A stretch of DNA of 43,482 bases from M3007 sp031398055 (lineage in GTDB: Bacteria > Bacteroidota > Bacteroidia > Chitinophagales > Saprospiraceae), in assembly GCA_031398055.1 (NCBI GenBank), contig JANNMS010000140.1, positions 1 to 43,482 on the forward strand. The letters run 5' to 3'. Each line of letters starts with the position of its first letter. The first letter of the stretch is position 1. The notes below the pieces were generated by a model. That model did no database searches. It was not told the DNA's origin and worked only from the letters and a program-made list of their open reading frames with translations. Shown here in pieces: positions 17,979 through 24,352 of this stretch. Made by a program: the position numbers and the translations under genes.

Positions 17979-18380
17979 TCAAGCCAAGATCGGCTCGATG
18001 GAAATCTGGTTTCGGACGGTGTCAATGCAAAATTTGGTGCCTTCGAAGAAGTCCACGCCAAGTATGCCTTGGTAGGTGGACAAAATGCCGTGCGCCAAAA
18101 AGTCATAGACTTGGATTTGAAAATGCTTGCGGACAATGCCAAAGGCGGCGATTTCCTGCATTTCAAAAATTTGGACTTGCACGATTCCATTGCCTGTTTC
18201 GATTTCCGCCGTGTCGAGGGGGTTTCTCAAATCATACCCAGCCATGACCAACGACGTGAAATCAAAGGTGGTGGTGCTGGCTCCCGTGTCCAAAAGGACA
18301 TTCATCGGTTCGTGTTTGTCCAGCGTGATACCGACCAAAAAAACGCCGTTTTCGGGGTCTCGTTCAATTGGAAAGTTCAT
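17979..18380 (-). CDS. Retropepsin-like aspartyl protease, pair copy 2
   Basis: 133 aa, with the intact signature VLLDTGASTTTFD (catalytic Asp31) and the conserved C-terminal block GILGVDFFEGTKFCIDT. It overlaps its upstream partner by 4 nt (18377-18380). The last ~55 coding nucleotides are essentially identical to copies 1 and 3 while the rest has diverged, which points to gene conversion or strong constraint at the C-terminus. It is probably cytoplasmic. It is arranged in tandem with copy 1 on the minus strand. Confidence 0.8.
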   Translation of the reverse strand: MNFPIERDPENGVFLVGITLDKHEPMNVLLDTGASTTTFDFTSLVMAGYDLRNPLDTAEIETGNGIVQVQIFEMQEIAAFGIVRKHFQIQVYDFLAHGILSTYQGILGVDFFEGTKFCIDTVRNQISIEPILA

Positions 18381-18670
18381 TTTGGAATGCGGAGCATGAG
18401 CGGCAAGATGCTCCGGCGTTTTGCGCCCGGCACCAGAACTCGGTTAAAAACAAGGGTGAACGAGTCGTAAGCCTTGACTTTCTCCCGCCAGCCGTAAGCG
18501 ATTTCCCGCTTGTCGAAACTGTGGGTCAGCAGGATGCCGGAAAGCACGTGCAAATTGCCTTTATCCATGACGGGATTGCCAATAAGCACCCATTCGTTCG
18601 GGTAAAGTTTTTTGATTTCCGACATTTCCATCGGTTCGGTTGCCGGGGCTTGTTCGAGTACTGATGCCAT
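18377..18670 (-). CDS. Small conserved partner protein, pair copy 2 (unknown function)
   Basis: 97 aa, starting MASVLEQAP, with the motifs IKKLYPNEWVLIGNPV and LSGILLTHSFDKREIAY shared with the other two copies. The ATG at 18670 is supported by the leader, which is nearly identical to that of pair 1. The frame stays open upstream only because it runs into remains of a Bro-N gene (18710-18825), so a longer protein is not proposed. It is translationally coupled to the protease downstream. Confidence 0.75.
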   Translation of the reverse strand: MASVLEQAPATEPMEMSEIKKLYPNEWVLIGNPVMDKGNLHVLSGILLTHSFDKREIAYGWREKVKAYDSFTLVFNRVLVPGAKRRSILPLMLRIPK

Positions 18671-18688
18671 TTTTGATTGATTTTGGTG

Positions 18689-18696
18689 CAAAAATA
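18689..18696 (-). promoter_or_regulatory. Putative -7 element of pair 2
   Basis: The minus strand reads TATTTTTG (TAnnTTTG type), 19 nt before the ATG at 18670, in the leader shared with pair 1. Confidence 0.5.
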
Positions 18697-18709
18697 CGGT
18701 GTTTTTATC

Positions 18710-18825
18710 ATCGGCAGATTCCAATTTCAGTTGTCGACAATTTGTCGACAACTGCGGCAAGTCTCTTTTTCCTGAAAAAGAACGATTTTTTGCTCGTTCT
18801 GCTCGTGCTGAAAGGAAGTTTCCAT
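18710..18825 (-). pseudogene. Remnant of a Bro-N gene
   Basis: The first 20 residues (METSFQHEQN EQKIVLFQEK) equal those of the intact Bro-N gene at 21104-21949, and the ~75 nt upstream of the start are also shared. After FQEKE the frame shifts, and the sequence resumes as KRDLPQLSTN CRQLKLESAD, which matches the PQLYTVCVQLKL region of the intact gene. An internal part of roughly 35-40 codons and all of the 3' end are lost. The cut falls at a TTTTTCAGGAAAAA sequence like the core of the passenger box. The leader of pair 2 starts where homology ends. Confidence 0.8.
18728..18754. repeat. 27-nt perfect palindrome in the Bro-N remnant
   Basis: Arms CAGTTGTCGACAA and TTGTCGACAACTG flank a single T. 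It corresponds codon for codon to the palindrome at 21743-21769 in the intact Bro-N gene, although the two sequences differ. Confidence 0.85.
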
Positions 18826-18931
18826 CAAATAAGGAAGTTTTTGCTCGACGGGCGAGCGGGTGAATGATGTGTTTTTGAAAACTTCCTGCTGCTTATTGTT
18901 TCGGCTGTCCCGTTTTGTGGGGCGTTTTTGG

Positions 18932-18949
18932 AAAAGTTCTTTGAAAAAA
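18932..18949 (-). repeat. Passenger 3' box 3 (partial)
   Basis: AAAGTTCTTTGAAA is kept but the TTTTTCAGGAAAAA part is missing or degenerate. It lies just beyond the stop codon of the PD-(D/E)XK-like gene (18957), the same position as in the other passengers. Confidence 0.5.
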
Positions 18950-18956
18950 CGATGAA

Positions 18957-19601
18957 TCAAGCGGTTGGGAAATAGGTCTGCTCGATTTCGTGGTGCAGTG
19001 CTTTGAACAATCGGAAGATGTCAAAAATGTCGTCCGTGTCGGCAGCCAAGCGGCCGCTGAACGTGTAGTTCAGTCCGTCCAGTACGATGAACCGCCAACT
19101 GATGCCCTGCACATAACAACCGAAAATGGGCTTTCCATCGGCATTCAGGGTTTGGGCAGCAAGCATCGCGGCGAGGACTTGTCCTTTTGGGTCGCCGTTC
19201 GGGTCGCTTTCTCTTTTGTATTCGTGGAGGCAGAAAAACGGCTTTTTCGGGCTGCGGAAACCGGAGGCAATCATGCCATCCACGATGCCGGAAAGCAGCA
19301 CCTGATCCACTTGGGCAGAAAGGTCGCGTTCGAGGAAATAGGAGAATTTCCGGTTGTCAATCCCGCTCAAAACGATGAGCGGGCTGATGAACTTGTTTTC
19401 GAGTTCCACTTCGTTCCAATCCTCGCCGCCATTGTTCCGATAGTTGTTTCGCAAAAAGTTGAGGTTGGCTATCTCGATTTCTGATAGGGTATATTGGAAG
19501 GCAAACAAGCGGTCGAGCGAGGGATGTTCCCATTGCTCTTGCAGACCGAACGTGGCATCCAAATCTTCCAGTTTCCAAGTTCTGAAATTGTTCTTATTCA
19601 T
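18957..19601 (-). CDS. PD-(D/E)XK nuclease-like protein (inferred)
   Basis: 214 aa, no signal peptide. I do not recognise a named family, but the middle of the protein fits a restriction-endonuclease-like core: acidic residues near 65-67, then GIVDG (Asp108), a strand FFCLHEYKRE giving E127-x-K129, and a following helix with Gln141. This D...ExK...Q order is typical of the PD-(D/E)XK superfamily. The wider sequence (start KLEDLDATFGL) resembles Bacteroidota accessory proteins. It is the 5'-most gene of passenger block I on the minus strand, with a TAnnTTTG element upstream and box 3 after the stop. Catalytic activity is not certain. Confidence 0.65.
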   Translation of the reverse strand: MNKNNFRTWKLEDLDATFGLQEQWEHPSLDRLFAFQYTLSEIEIANLNFLRNNYRNNGGEDWNEVELENKFISPLIVLSGIDNRKFSYFLERDLSAQVDQVLLSGIVDGMIASGFRSPKKPFFCLHEYKRESDPNGDPKGQVLAAMLAAQTLNADGKPIFGCYVQGISWRFIVLDGLNYTFSGRLAADTDDIFDIFRLFKALHHEIEQTYFPTA

Positions 19602-19632
19602 CGTTTCTATAAATTTTTATTGAAAAACAGGT

Positions 19633-19640
19633 CAAAAGTA
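19633..19640 (-). promoter_or_regulatory. Putative -7 element of the PD-(D/E)XK-like gene
   Basis: The minus strand reads TACTTTTG, a match to TAnnTTTG, 32 nt before the ATG at 19601. The surrounding ~75 nt (19620-19695) closely match 24219-24295 upstream of pair 3. Confidence 0.5.
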
Positions 19641-19681
19641 CGCCCATTCGGGCAGGTTTTTCTTTGAAAATCTCAAACTGC

Positions 19682-19695
19682 TTTTTCCTGAAAAA
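19682..19695 (+). repeat. Block-end motif upstream of array fibre 2
   Basis: TTTTTCCTGAAAAA, the reverse complement of the 3'-box core, lies within a leader (AAACTGC, motif, CCC...) that recurs at 24281-24294 and 26972-26985 and, degenerate, near 22067-22080. It bounds the passenger block on the side opposite the 3' box. Confidence 0.65.
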
Positions 19696-19751
19696 ACCCG
19701 AAACCCATCATTTTTTTTAAAAAAAATTCATCATCTCTAAATTTTTCAACA

Positions 19752-20933
19752 ATGAAAAAATTCACACAACAACTGTTTCTCCTCGGCTGCCTGCTGTTTG
19801 GCGTTGCCCAACTGCAAGCCCAAGCCACCCTCTCGGTGCAGGGCACGGTGCAAAACTTCAACGGCACCGCCGTGGACAACGGCAACTACGACCTCACGTT
19901 CAAACTCTACACCGTCGCGACGGCCGGCACCGCCATTTGGACGGAAACGCAGACCCTGCGGGTCACCAACGGCGTGTACAGCGTCCTGCTCGGCGCGGTG
20001 AACCCGCTCAACGTCCCGTTCGATGTGCCGTATTTCCTCGGCACCACGATGCCCGACGACCCGGAAGAACTGCGCCCGCGCACGCCGATGACCTCTTCGC
20101 CTTACGCCCTGTCGTTGATTGGGCAGGACAATGTGGTGCCCTCGACGGGAAATGTGGGCATCGGCACGAACACGCCCGCAGCGAAATTGGATGTGAACGG
20201 CTCCATAGCCACCGAAGAGCGCATCACTACCGCCACCACGGTTGCAGTGGCTGCACAAGACCACGTCATTTTCCTCGACCACACCGCCAACCAAAACATC
20301 ACCCTGCCCGCGGCTGCGGCTTCGGAGGGGCGGCATTTGGTGCTGGTGAACAAGGAGGCGGTCGCCAAAACCCTCACTGCGTCCAATTATTTGGATGTCA
20401 TCACTGGGGCTACTTCCACCACCATTCCGGGGAATAGTGTCGTTGAGTTGCAGTCCGATGGCTCGGTTTGGCGGCAGACGGGTGGGTATGTGAAGCCGGG
20501 GGCGAGTGCGAAGGCTTTCGTCCATTGCACTGGTGCTGGTCATTCTGTGCCGAACGCCACTAACTATACCGCGTCATGGATCGAGGTAACCGATACTGGC
20601 AACAATTTCGATGGTACAACTTTCACCGCGCCGCGCACAGGGGTTTATCATGTGATGGGCCAGATTGTAGGTGGTCAAGTGGCTGCTAGTTCTCAGGCTG
20701 TGTCAAGTGTGCGCGTGATAGGTACTTGCCTGTTGTGTAATACTATCAATGACCATTTTTTGGTATATAGTCATTATACGCCTCCTGGAACACACCTTTT
20801 TATGCCTTTCTCAGGGGCCATATATATGACAGCGGGTCAAACTTTTAGTATCAGGTGGCTCCACCAGATGGGTGTGACGCAAAGCTACGCTGCCAACACC
20901 AGTCAAGTTTTTTTGACCATCAATGAAAATTAA
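19752..20933 (+). CDS. Secreted fibre protein with C1q-like tip (array fibre 2)
   Basis: 393 aa. Signal peptide ending LQAQA (1-~24), shared N-terminal fibre module to about residue 125, then a middle module (TTVAVAAQDHVIFLDHTANQ, a TLPAAA segment, ...VELQSDGSVWRQTGGY), and a C1q-like C-terminus from KAFVHC (~254): W.EVTDTGNNFDGTTFTAPRTGVYHV, then GAIYMTAGQTFSI and a terminal VFLTINEN. Middle and tip types match array fibre 1, but the tip sequence has diverged. The 5' leader (CATCATCTCTAAATTTTTC) and first ~50 coding nucleotides are nearly identical to array fibre 3. There is no T9SS domain. Confidence 0.85.
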   Translation: MKKFTQQLFLLGCLLFGVAQLQAQATLSVQGTVQNFNGTAVDNGNYDLTFKLYTVATAGTAIWTETQTLRVTNGVYSVLLGAVNPLNVPFDVPYFLGTTMPDDPEELRPRTPMTSSPYALSLIGQDNVVPSTGNVGIGTNTPAAKLDVNGSIATEERITTATTVAVAAQDHVIFLDHTANQNITLPAAAASEGRHLVLVNKEAVAKTLTASNYLDVITGATSTTIPGNSVVELQSDGSVWRQTGGYVKPGASAKAFVHCTGAGHSVPNATNYTASWIEVTDTGNNFDGTTFTAPRTGVYHVMGQIVGGQVAASSQAVSSVRVIGTCLLCNTINDHFLVYSHYTPPGTHLFMPFSGAIYMTAGQTFSIRWLHQMGVTQSYAANTSQVFLTINEN

Positions 20934-20974
20934 CACCGCCCCCTCGGCAATGACCGAATTGTGGCGGGAGGTAT

Positions 20975-21064
20975 CTGAACTATGATTTTTTTGCTTTTGG
21001 TGATTTTTTGATTTTAGAAAATCAGGGGAATCATTGAAATCAATAAAGAATCACCGTTCGGACA
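20975..21064 (+). repeat. 90-bp foldback repeat, copy B
   Basis: Same length and pairing scheme as copies A and C (GGTGATT with AATCACC, inner TGATTTT-AG-AAAATCA), starting 42 nt after the stop of array fibre 2 and directly followed by passenger box 4. Confidence 0.85.
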
Positions 21065-21097
21065 AAAGTTCTTTGAAATGTTTTTTTCAGGAAAAAA
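21065..21097 (-). repeat. Passenger 3' box 4
   Basis: AAAGTTCTTTGAAATG followed by TTTTTTTCAGGAAAAAA, ending 6 nt before the stop of the Bro-N gene (21104). Confidence 0.75.
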
Positions 21098-21103
21098 GGG
21101 GCA

Positions 21104-21949
21104 TCACTCCAAAAGTTGGGGTGGTTCCGAGCCGGGCAGCCGCTTTTTGAAATTGGCGGGCGAAACGACTTTTTTGCCCGATTCGTCCTCGAAGGCTTGG
21201 CGGGCTTTGCCTGCGGAACGACCTCCTTTTTGGGCGGCTTCGCGGTTTTCGGGAAAGCCTTGCGCGTCGGATTCGACGGCGTTTTGGCGGGTGCCTTCTT
21301 CGCCGAGCATGGTGAAAATCAGTTCGAGGTTCGTCATGTGGTCGCGGAGGTTTTCGCGCTGCAAGTTTTTGACCGATTTGTGCTCGGTTGGGGTCAGTCC
21401 GAAAGTGGCTTTGGCGATTTCGGCGGTGAGTATGGCGAACTCGGTGCCTTCTCGGACGCTGCGGTTTTTCCACTCGTCGGTGAGTTGTTGGCGCACTTCG
21501 ATGCTTTTGAGGCGCATTTCAATCCATTCATCAGGGTAGCCTTTGGCGCGGTAGAGTTCGCGGGCGCGGTCGGCGGCGAGTTCGGGGTTTTCGATTTCAT
21601 CGAGGTGCTGTTTGCCGACTTGGGCGAGCCAAAGTTTGAACGGCTCGGCTTTTGGCGACGGCACTGACATGATGATTCGGAGCAAACCCTGGGTGTTGGC
21701 GCAGTCGGTCAAGCGGAGTTTGCCGTCGGGAGCGGTCAATTTCAACTGTACACAAACTGTGTACAGTTGCGGTTCACGCTTTTTGAGCATGTTCCAGTAG
21801 TTGCGCGGATTGGGGCTTTCGGAAAGGACTTCGATGACATCGACTACCGAAAGGTGCCATTCGTCATTGTGCCAAGTGCGGCGAATCTGTTTTTCTTGAA
21901 AAAGAACGATTTTTTGCTCGTTCTGCTCGTGCTGAAAGGAAGTTTCCAT
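21104..21949 (-). CDS. Bro-N family (prophage antirepressor-type) protein
   Basis: 281 aa from the ATG at 21949; this start is supported by the parallel remnant at 18825 and by the loss of similarity further upstream. Residues ~15-110 form a Bro-N-like DNA-binding domain (EWHLSVVDVIEVLSESPNPR NYW, QLYTVCVQLKL, GLLRIIMSVPSPKAEPFKLW), followed by a helical region conserved in Bacteroidota Bro-N/DinD-like proteins (KSIEVRQQLTDEW, ENLRDHMTNLELIFTMLGE) and a basic C-terminus. Family members occur on phages and mobile islands and are thought to act as antirepressors or in stress responses; the role here is unknown. It is the sole gene of passenger block II, with box 4 after the stop. A perfect palindrome lies within codons 61-69. 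Confidence 0.85.
   Translation of the reverse strand: METSFQHEQNEQKIVLFQEKQIRRTWHNDEWHLSVVDVIEVLSESPNPRNYWNMLKKREPQLYTVCVQLKLTAPDGKLRLTDCANTQGLLRIIMSVPSPKAEPFKLWLAQVGKQHLDEIENPELAADRARELYRAKGYPDEWIEMRLKSIEVRQQLTDEWKNRSVREGTEFAILTAEIAKATFGLTPTEHKSVKNLQRENLRDHMTNLELIFTMLGEEGTRQNAVESDAQGFPENREAAQKGGRSAGKARQAFEDESGKKVVSPANFKKRLPGSEPPQLLE
21743..21769. repeat. 27-nt palindrome inside the Bro-N coding sequence
   Basis: Arms CAACTGTACACA (21743-21754) and TGTGTACAGTTG (21758-21769) pair perfectly around 3 nt. On the coding strand it encodes QLYTVCVQL. The homologous codons in the remnant at 18728-18754 also form a perfect palindrome with different bases. Confidence 0.85.
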
Positions 21950-22028
21950 TATCAAAGGAAGTTTTTGCTCGACGGGCGAGCGGGTGAATGATATGTTTTT
22001 GAAAACTTCCTGCTGTTTATCGATGCGG

Positions 22029-22036
22029 CGAAAGTA
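22029..22036 (-). promoter_or_regulatory. Weak -7-like element upstream of the Bro-N gene
   Basis: The minus strand reads TACTTTCG, one mismatch from TAnnTTTG, 80 nt before the ATG at 21949. The region 21950-22022 is shared with the upstream part of the Bro-N remnant (18826-18900). Confidence 0.3.
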
Positions 22037-22130
22037 CGATGTTTTTGAAAATACCGAATTGAGGTTATTCCTGAAAAAAAAACAACCAATCATTTTTTAA
22101 AAAAATTCATCATCTCTAAATTTTTCAACA

Positions 22131-23255
22131 ATGAAAAAATTCACACAACAACTGATGCTCCTCGGCTGCCTGCTGTTTGGCTGGGTCCAACTGCAAGCCC
22201 AAGCCACCCTCTCGGTACAGGGCACGATGCAAAACTTCAACGGGACTACCGTGGACAACGGCGGCTACGACATCCTCTTCAAACTCTACACCGCCGAGAC
22301 GGGCGGCACCGCCGTTTGGAGCGAAACGCAGACCGTGCAGGTCGTCAACGGCGTGTACAGCGTCCTGCTCGGCGCGGTGAACCCGCTCAACGCCGCGTTC
22401 GATGTGCCGTATTTCCTCGGCACCACGCTGCCGGGCGGCCCCGAACTGGCGCCGCGCTCGCCGCTGACTTCCTCGCCCTATTCCCTGTCGGTGATTGGGC
22501 AGGGCAATTCCTTTCCGTCGTCGGGGACGGTTTCGGTGGGCAACAGCACGGTTTCGGAGGGAAAACTGCGGGTCGAGGGTTCGACGGGCGCGGAAATAGA
22601 GTTCAAAAAAGGCGCGAACACCGCTTCGATTACCTACGACGGGACGAACATCAATGTTGAAAACTTGAACCTGGTTTTCAGCGCAGGACTCAGTTTGCCC
22701 GCCGGGCAGACAATCAAATACAACGGCGTGAGCGATTGGCGGCTGGTGGATTTCGATGATTTTGAGTCAACTATTGAAGGCTGGAAGTCGTACAACGGCC
22801 TCGACGGAATAGAAGACGTCGCACCCGTTCGCCTTGCTTTTACCGGAGCTGTACATACTGGTTATGGCTTGGGACTGGCAGACGGTTATAGCAGTTATGG
22901 CGTGGTGAAAAAGTTGATTGATTTGACAGGTGTCCCGCACTCGCAAGTAAAAGTGAGGGTTACAATTACCCCTTCCGGTTCACCTGATGACGAGTATATC
23001 TTTTCAGGTTTCGCGCCCACCCTGAGCAGCACCGCGTATGAGTACGGCTGGTACCAATCTTTTCCACCCCATAACAACTCAAACCAAGGTTATGTCCGCT
23101 CTTATACTGCACGCGGTGGTTCTAGCGGTCGCGTAGTGGAAATGACCGCTTCCAATAACCTGAACTCTTTTGTTTTTTTTGTGGGCGGGCATTTTAGTGA
23201 GGCAGTTACCAGCGAGAGTTTCGTCATTGACGACGTGGAAGTTTGGGTGCGATAA
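22131..23255 (+). CDS. Secreted fibre protein with jelly-roll-like tip (array fibre 3)
   Basis: 374 aa. Signal peptide ending LQAQA, shared N-terminal module, then a different middle segment (KLRVEGSTGAEIEFKKG, ITYDGTNINVENLNL) that matches the unit-1 S74 fibre rather than its array neighbours. From residue ~202 (DWRLVDFDDFE) the C-terminus is a ~170-residue beta-rich domain ending SFVIDDVEVWVR, paralogous to the tip of array fibre 4; it looks like a galactose-binding or LamG-type jelly roll (inference). Just after the stop lies the tail of a C1q-like module (23265-23321), so the present tip probably replaced an older one. The leader and first codons are nearly identical to array fibre 2. Confidence 0.85.
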   Translation: MKKFTQQLMLLGCLLFGWVQLQAQATLSVQGTMQNFNGTTVDNGGYDILFKLYTAETGGTAVWSETQTVQVVNGVYSVLLGAVNPLNAAFDVPYFLGTTLPGGPELAPRSPLTSSPYSLSVIGQGNSFPSSGTVSVGNSTVSEGKLRVEGSTGAEIEFKKGANTASITYDGTNINVENLNLVFSAGLSLPAGQTIKYNGVSDWRLVDFDDFESTIEGWKSYNGLDGIEDVAPVRLAFTGAVHTGYGLGLADGYSSYGVVKKLIDLTGVPHSQVKVRVTITPSGSPDDEYIFSGFAPTLSSTAYEYGWYQSFPPHNNSNQGYVRSYTARGGSSGRVVEMTASNNLNSFVFFVGGHFSEAVTSESFVIDDVEVWVR

Positions 23256-23264
23256 GCCGTTCGG

Positions 23265-23321
23265 CAGCCGCAAACGCCCGGCTACGATACCAGTACTTAC
23301 CTGCTCATCACAGAAAATTAA
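23265..23321 (+). pseudogene. Displaced C-terminus of a C1q-like fibre tip
   Basis: Starting 9 nt after the stop of array fibre 3, one frame reads QPQTPGYDTSTYLLITEN and then TAA. This resembles the last strand of the C1q-like tip of array fibre 2 (SQVFLTINEN, stop). The sequence that follows (CCC...CTCGGTAATGACCGAA) also aligns with the region after the array fibre 2 stop (CTCGGCAATGACCGAA). It is best explained as the stump left when the C-terminal module was exchanged. Confidence 0.65.
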
Positions 23322-23365
23322 CCCGCTGCCCCCCTCGGTAATGACCGAAGCGGAGCGGGCGGCAC

Positions 23366-23455
23366 CTGAACTATGCTTTTTTTGATTTTGGTGATTTATT
23401 GATTTTAGAAAATCAGGGGAATCATTGAAATCAATAAGGAATCAGGGTTTGGACA
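23366..23455 (+). repeat. 90-bp foldback repeat, copy C
   Basis: Same length and architecture as copies A and B; the outer arm has decayed slightly (AATCAGG in place of AATCACC). It directly abuts passenger box 5. Confidence 0.85.
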
Positions 23456-23488
23456 AAAGTTCTTTGAAATGTTTTTTTCAGGAAAAAG
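23456..23488 (-). repeat. Passenger 3' box 5
   Basis: AAAGTTCTTTGAAATG followed by TTTTTTTCAGGAAAAA, 18 nt beyond the stop of the pair-3 protease-like gene (23507). The flank GGAAGCGA is shared with boxes 1, 2 and 6. Confidence 0.75.
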
Positions 23489-23506
23489 AGGAAGCGAGGG
23501 AAGAAG

Positions 23507-23908
23507 TCAAGCCAAGATTGGCTCGATGGAAATCTGGTTTCGGACGGTGTCAATGCAAAATTTGGTGCCTTCGAAGAAGTCCATGCCGAGCATCCCTTGA
23601 TACTCTGACAGGATGCCGTGTGCCAAGAAATCATAGACTTGGATGCGGTAATTGTGCTTCGTGATGCCAAAAGCGGTGAATTCGTGCAGTTCAAATACCT
23701 CGACTTGCAATATGCCGATGGCGGTTTCGACTTCCGCGATACCGATGGGTTGGCTCAAATCGTATCCAGCCACAATCAATTCGGTGCTGTCGAAGGTGCT
23801 GACGCTGGCTCCGGTGTGGAGCATGACAATCATCTCGGTATGGCTATCCAAAAGGACTTCGACCAAGATCATCCCGTCCTCCGAGCCTCGTTTAAAAGGA
23901 AAGCTCAT
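23507..23908 (-). CDS. Retropepsin-like protein lacking the catalytic Asp, pair copy 3
   Basis: 133 aa, aligning end to end with the proteases at 17217 and 17979. The signature DTGA reads HTGA here (His at residue 31, codon CAC), so the nucleophilic aspartate is gone. The rest of the fold, including GMLGMDFFEGTKFCIDT, is well kept and the frame is intact, which suggests a retained non-catalytic role or a very recent loss. It overlaps the upstream partner by 4 nt (23905-23908), as in the other pairs. Confidence 0.8.
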   Translation of the reverse strand: MSFPFKRGSEDGMILVEVLLDSHTEMIVMLHTGASVSTFDSTELIVAGYDLSQPIGIAEVETAIGILQVEVFELHEFTAFGITKHNYRIQVYDFLAHGILSEYQGMLGMDFFEGTKFCIDTVRNQISIEPILA

Positions 23909-24201
23909 AGCATACGGGTGTGACGGGTGACGAATGGAATGAACCGATTGTATTGGCGAACAGTACCAGGCTCTCGGATATATTTAAAGGTGTACTTATC
24001 GTACGCAGCCAGATTGCCCCGCCAGCGATAGGCGAGTTCCCGCTTGTCCCGGCTGTGGTCAATTAGAATGCCTAAAACGATGTCCACGCCATTCTCGTCG
24101 CGAACTGGATTGCCGATGAGCACCCATTCGCCGGGATAGTCGGCTTTGATTTCAGCCATGCTGAGTTCTTTTGGTTCGGCGATTGAAGTTTGAATTATCA
24201 T
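23905..24201 (-). CDS. Small conserved partner protein, pair copy 3 (unknown function)
   Basis: 98 aa from the ATG at 24201 (MIIQTSIAEP). It shares IKADYPGEWVLIGNPV, VLGILIDHSRDKRELAY and a following WR segment with the copies at 17615 and 18377, but its C-terminus has diverged. The longer frame from 24300 reads through the promoter-like element and block-end motif and is not conserved. It is first of the two-gene pair. Confidence 0.75.
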   Translation of the reverse strand: MIIQTSIAEPKELSMAEIKADYPGEWVLIGNPVRDENGVDIVLGILIDHSRDKRELAYRWRGNLAAYDKYTFKYIREPGTVRQYNRFIPFVTRHTRML

Positions 24202-24231
24202 ATTAAACGGCGTTTTTGTTGAAAAACAGGG

Positions 24232-24239
24232 CAAAAATA
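24232..24239 (-). promoter_or_regulatory. Putative -7 element of pair 3
   Basis: The minus strand reads TATTTTTG (TAnnTTTG type), 31 nt before the ATG at 24201, in a segment homologous to that upstream of the PD-(D/E)XK-like gene. Confidence 0.5.
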
Positions 24240-24280
24240 CGCCCCTTTGGTCATGTTCTTCTGAAAAAATCTCAAACTGC

Positions 24281-24294
24281 TTTTTCCTGAAAAA
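24281..24294 (+). repeat. Block-end motif upstream of array fibre 4
   Basis: TTTTTCCTGAAAAA with the flanks AAACTGC and CCCC, as before array fibre 2 and giant 2. It closes passenger block III. Confidence 0.65.
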
Positions 24295-24352
24295 CCCCAA
24301 ACAACCATCATTTTTTTAAAATCAAAATTCATCATCTCTAAATTTTTCATCA

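Noticed and set aside
17615..18190. Longer version of the small partner protein (191 codons)
   Set aside because: The upstream extension runs through the neighbouring protease gene in another frame and is not conserved in copies 2 and 3; the ATG at 17899 follows a conserved leader.
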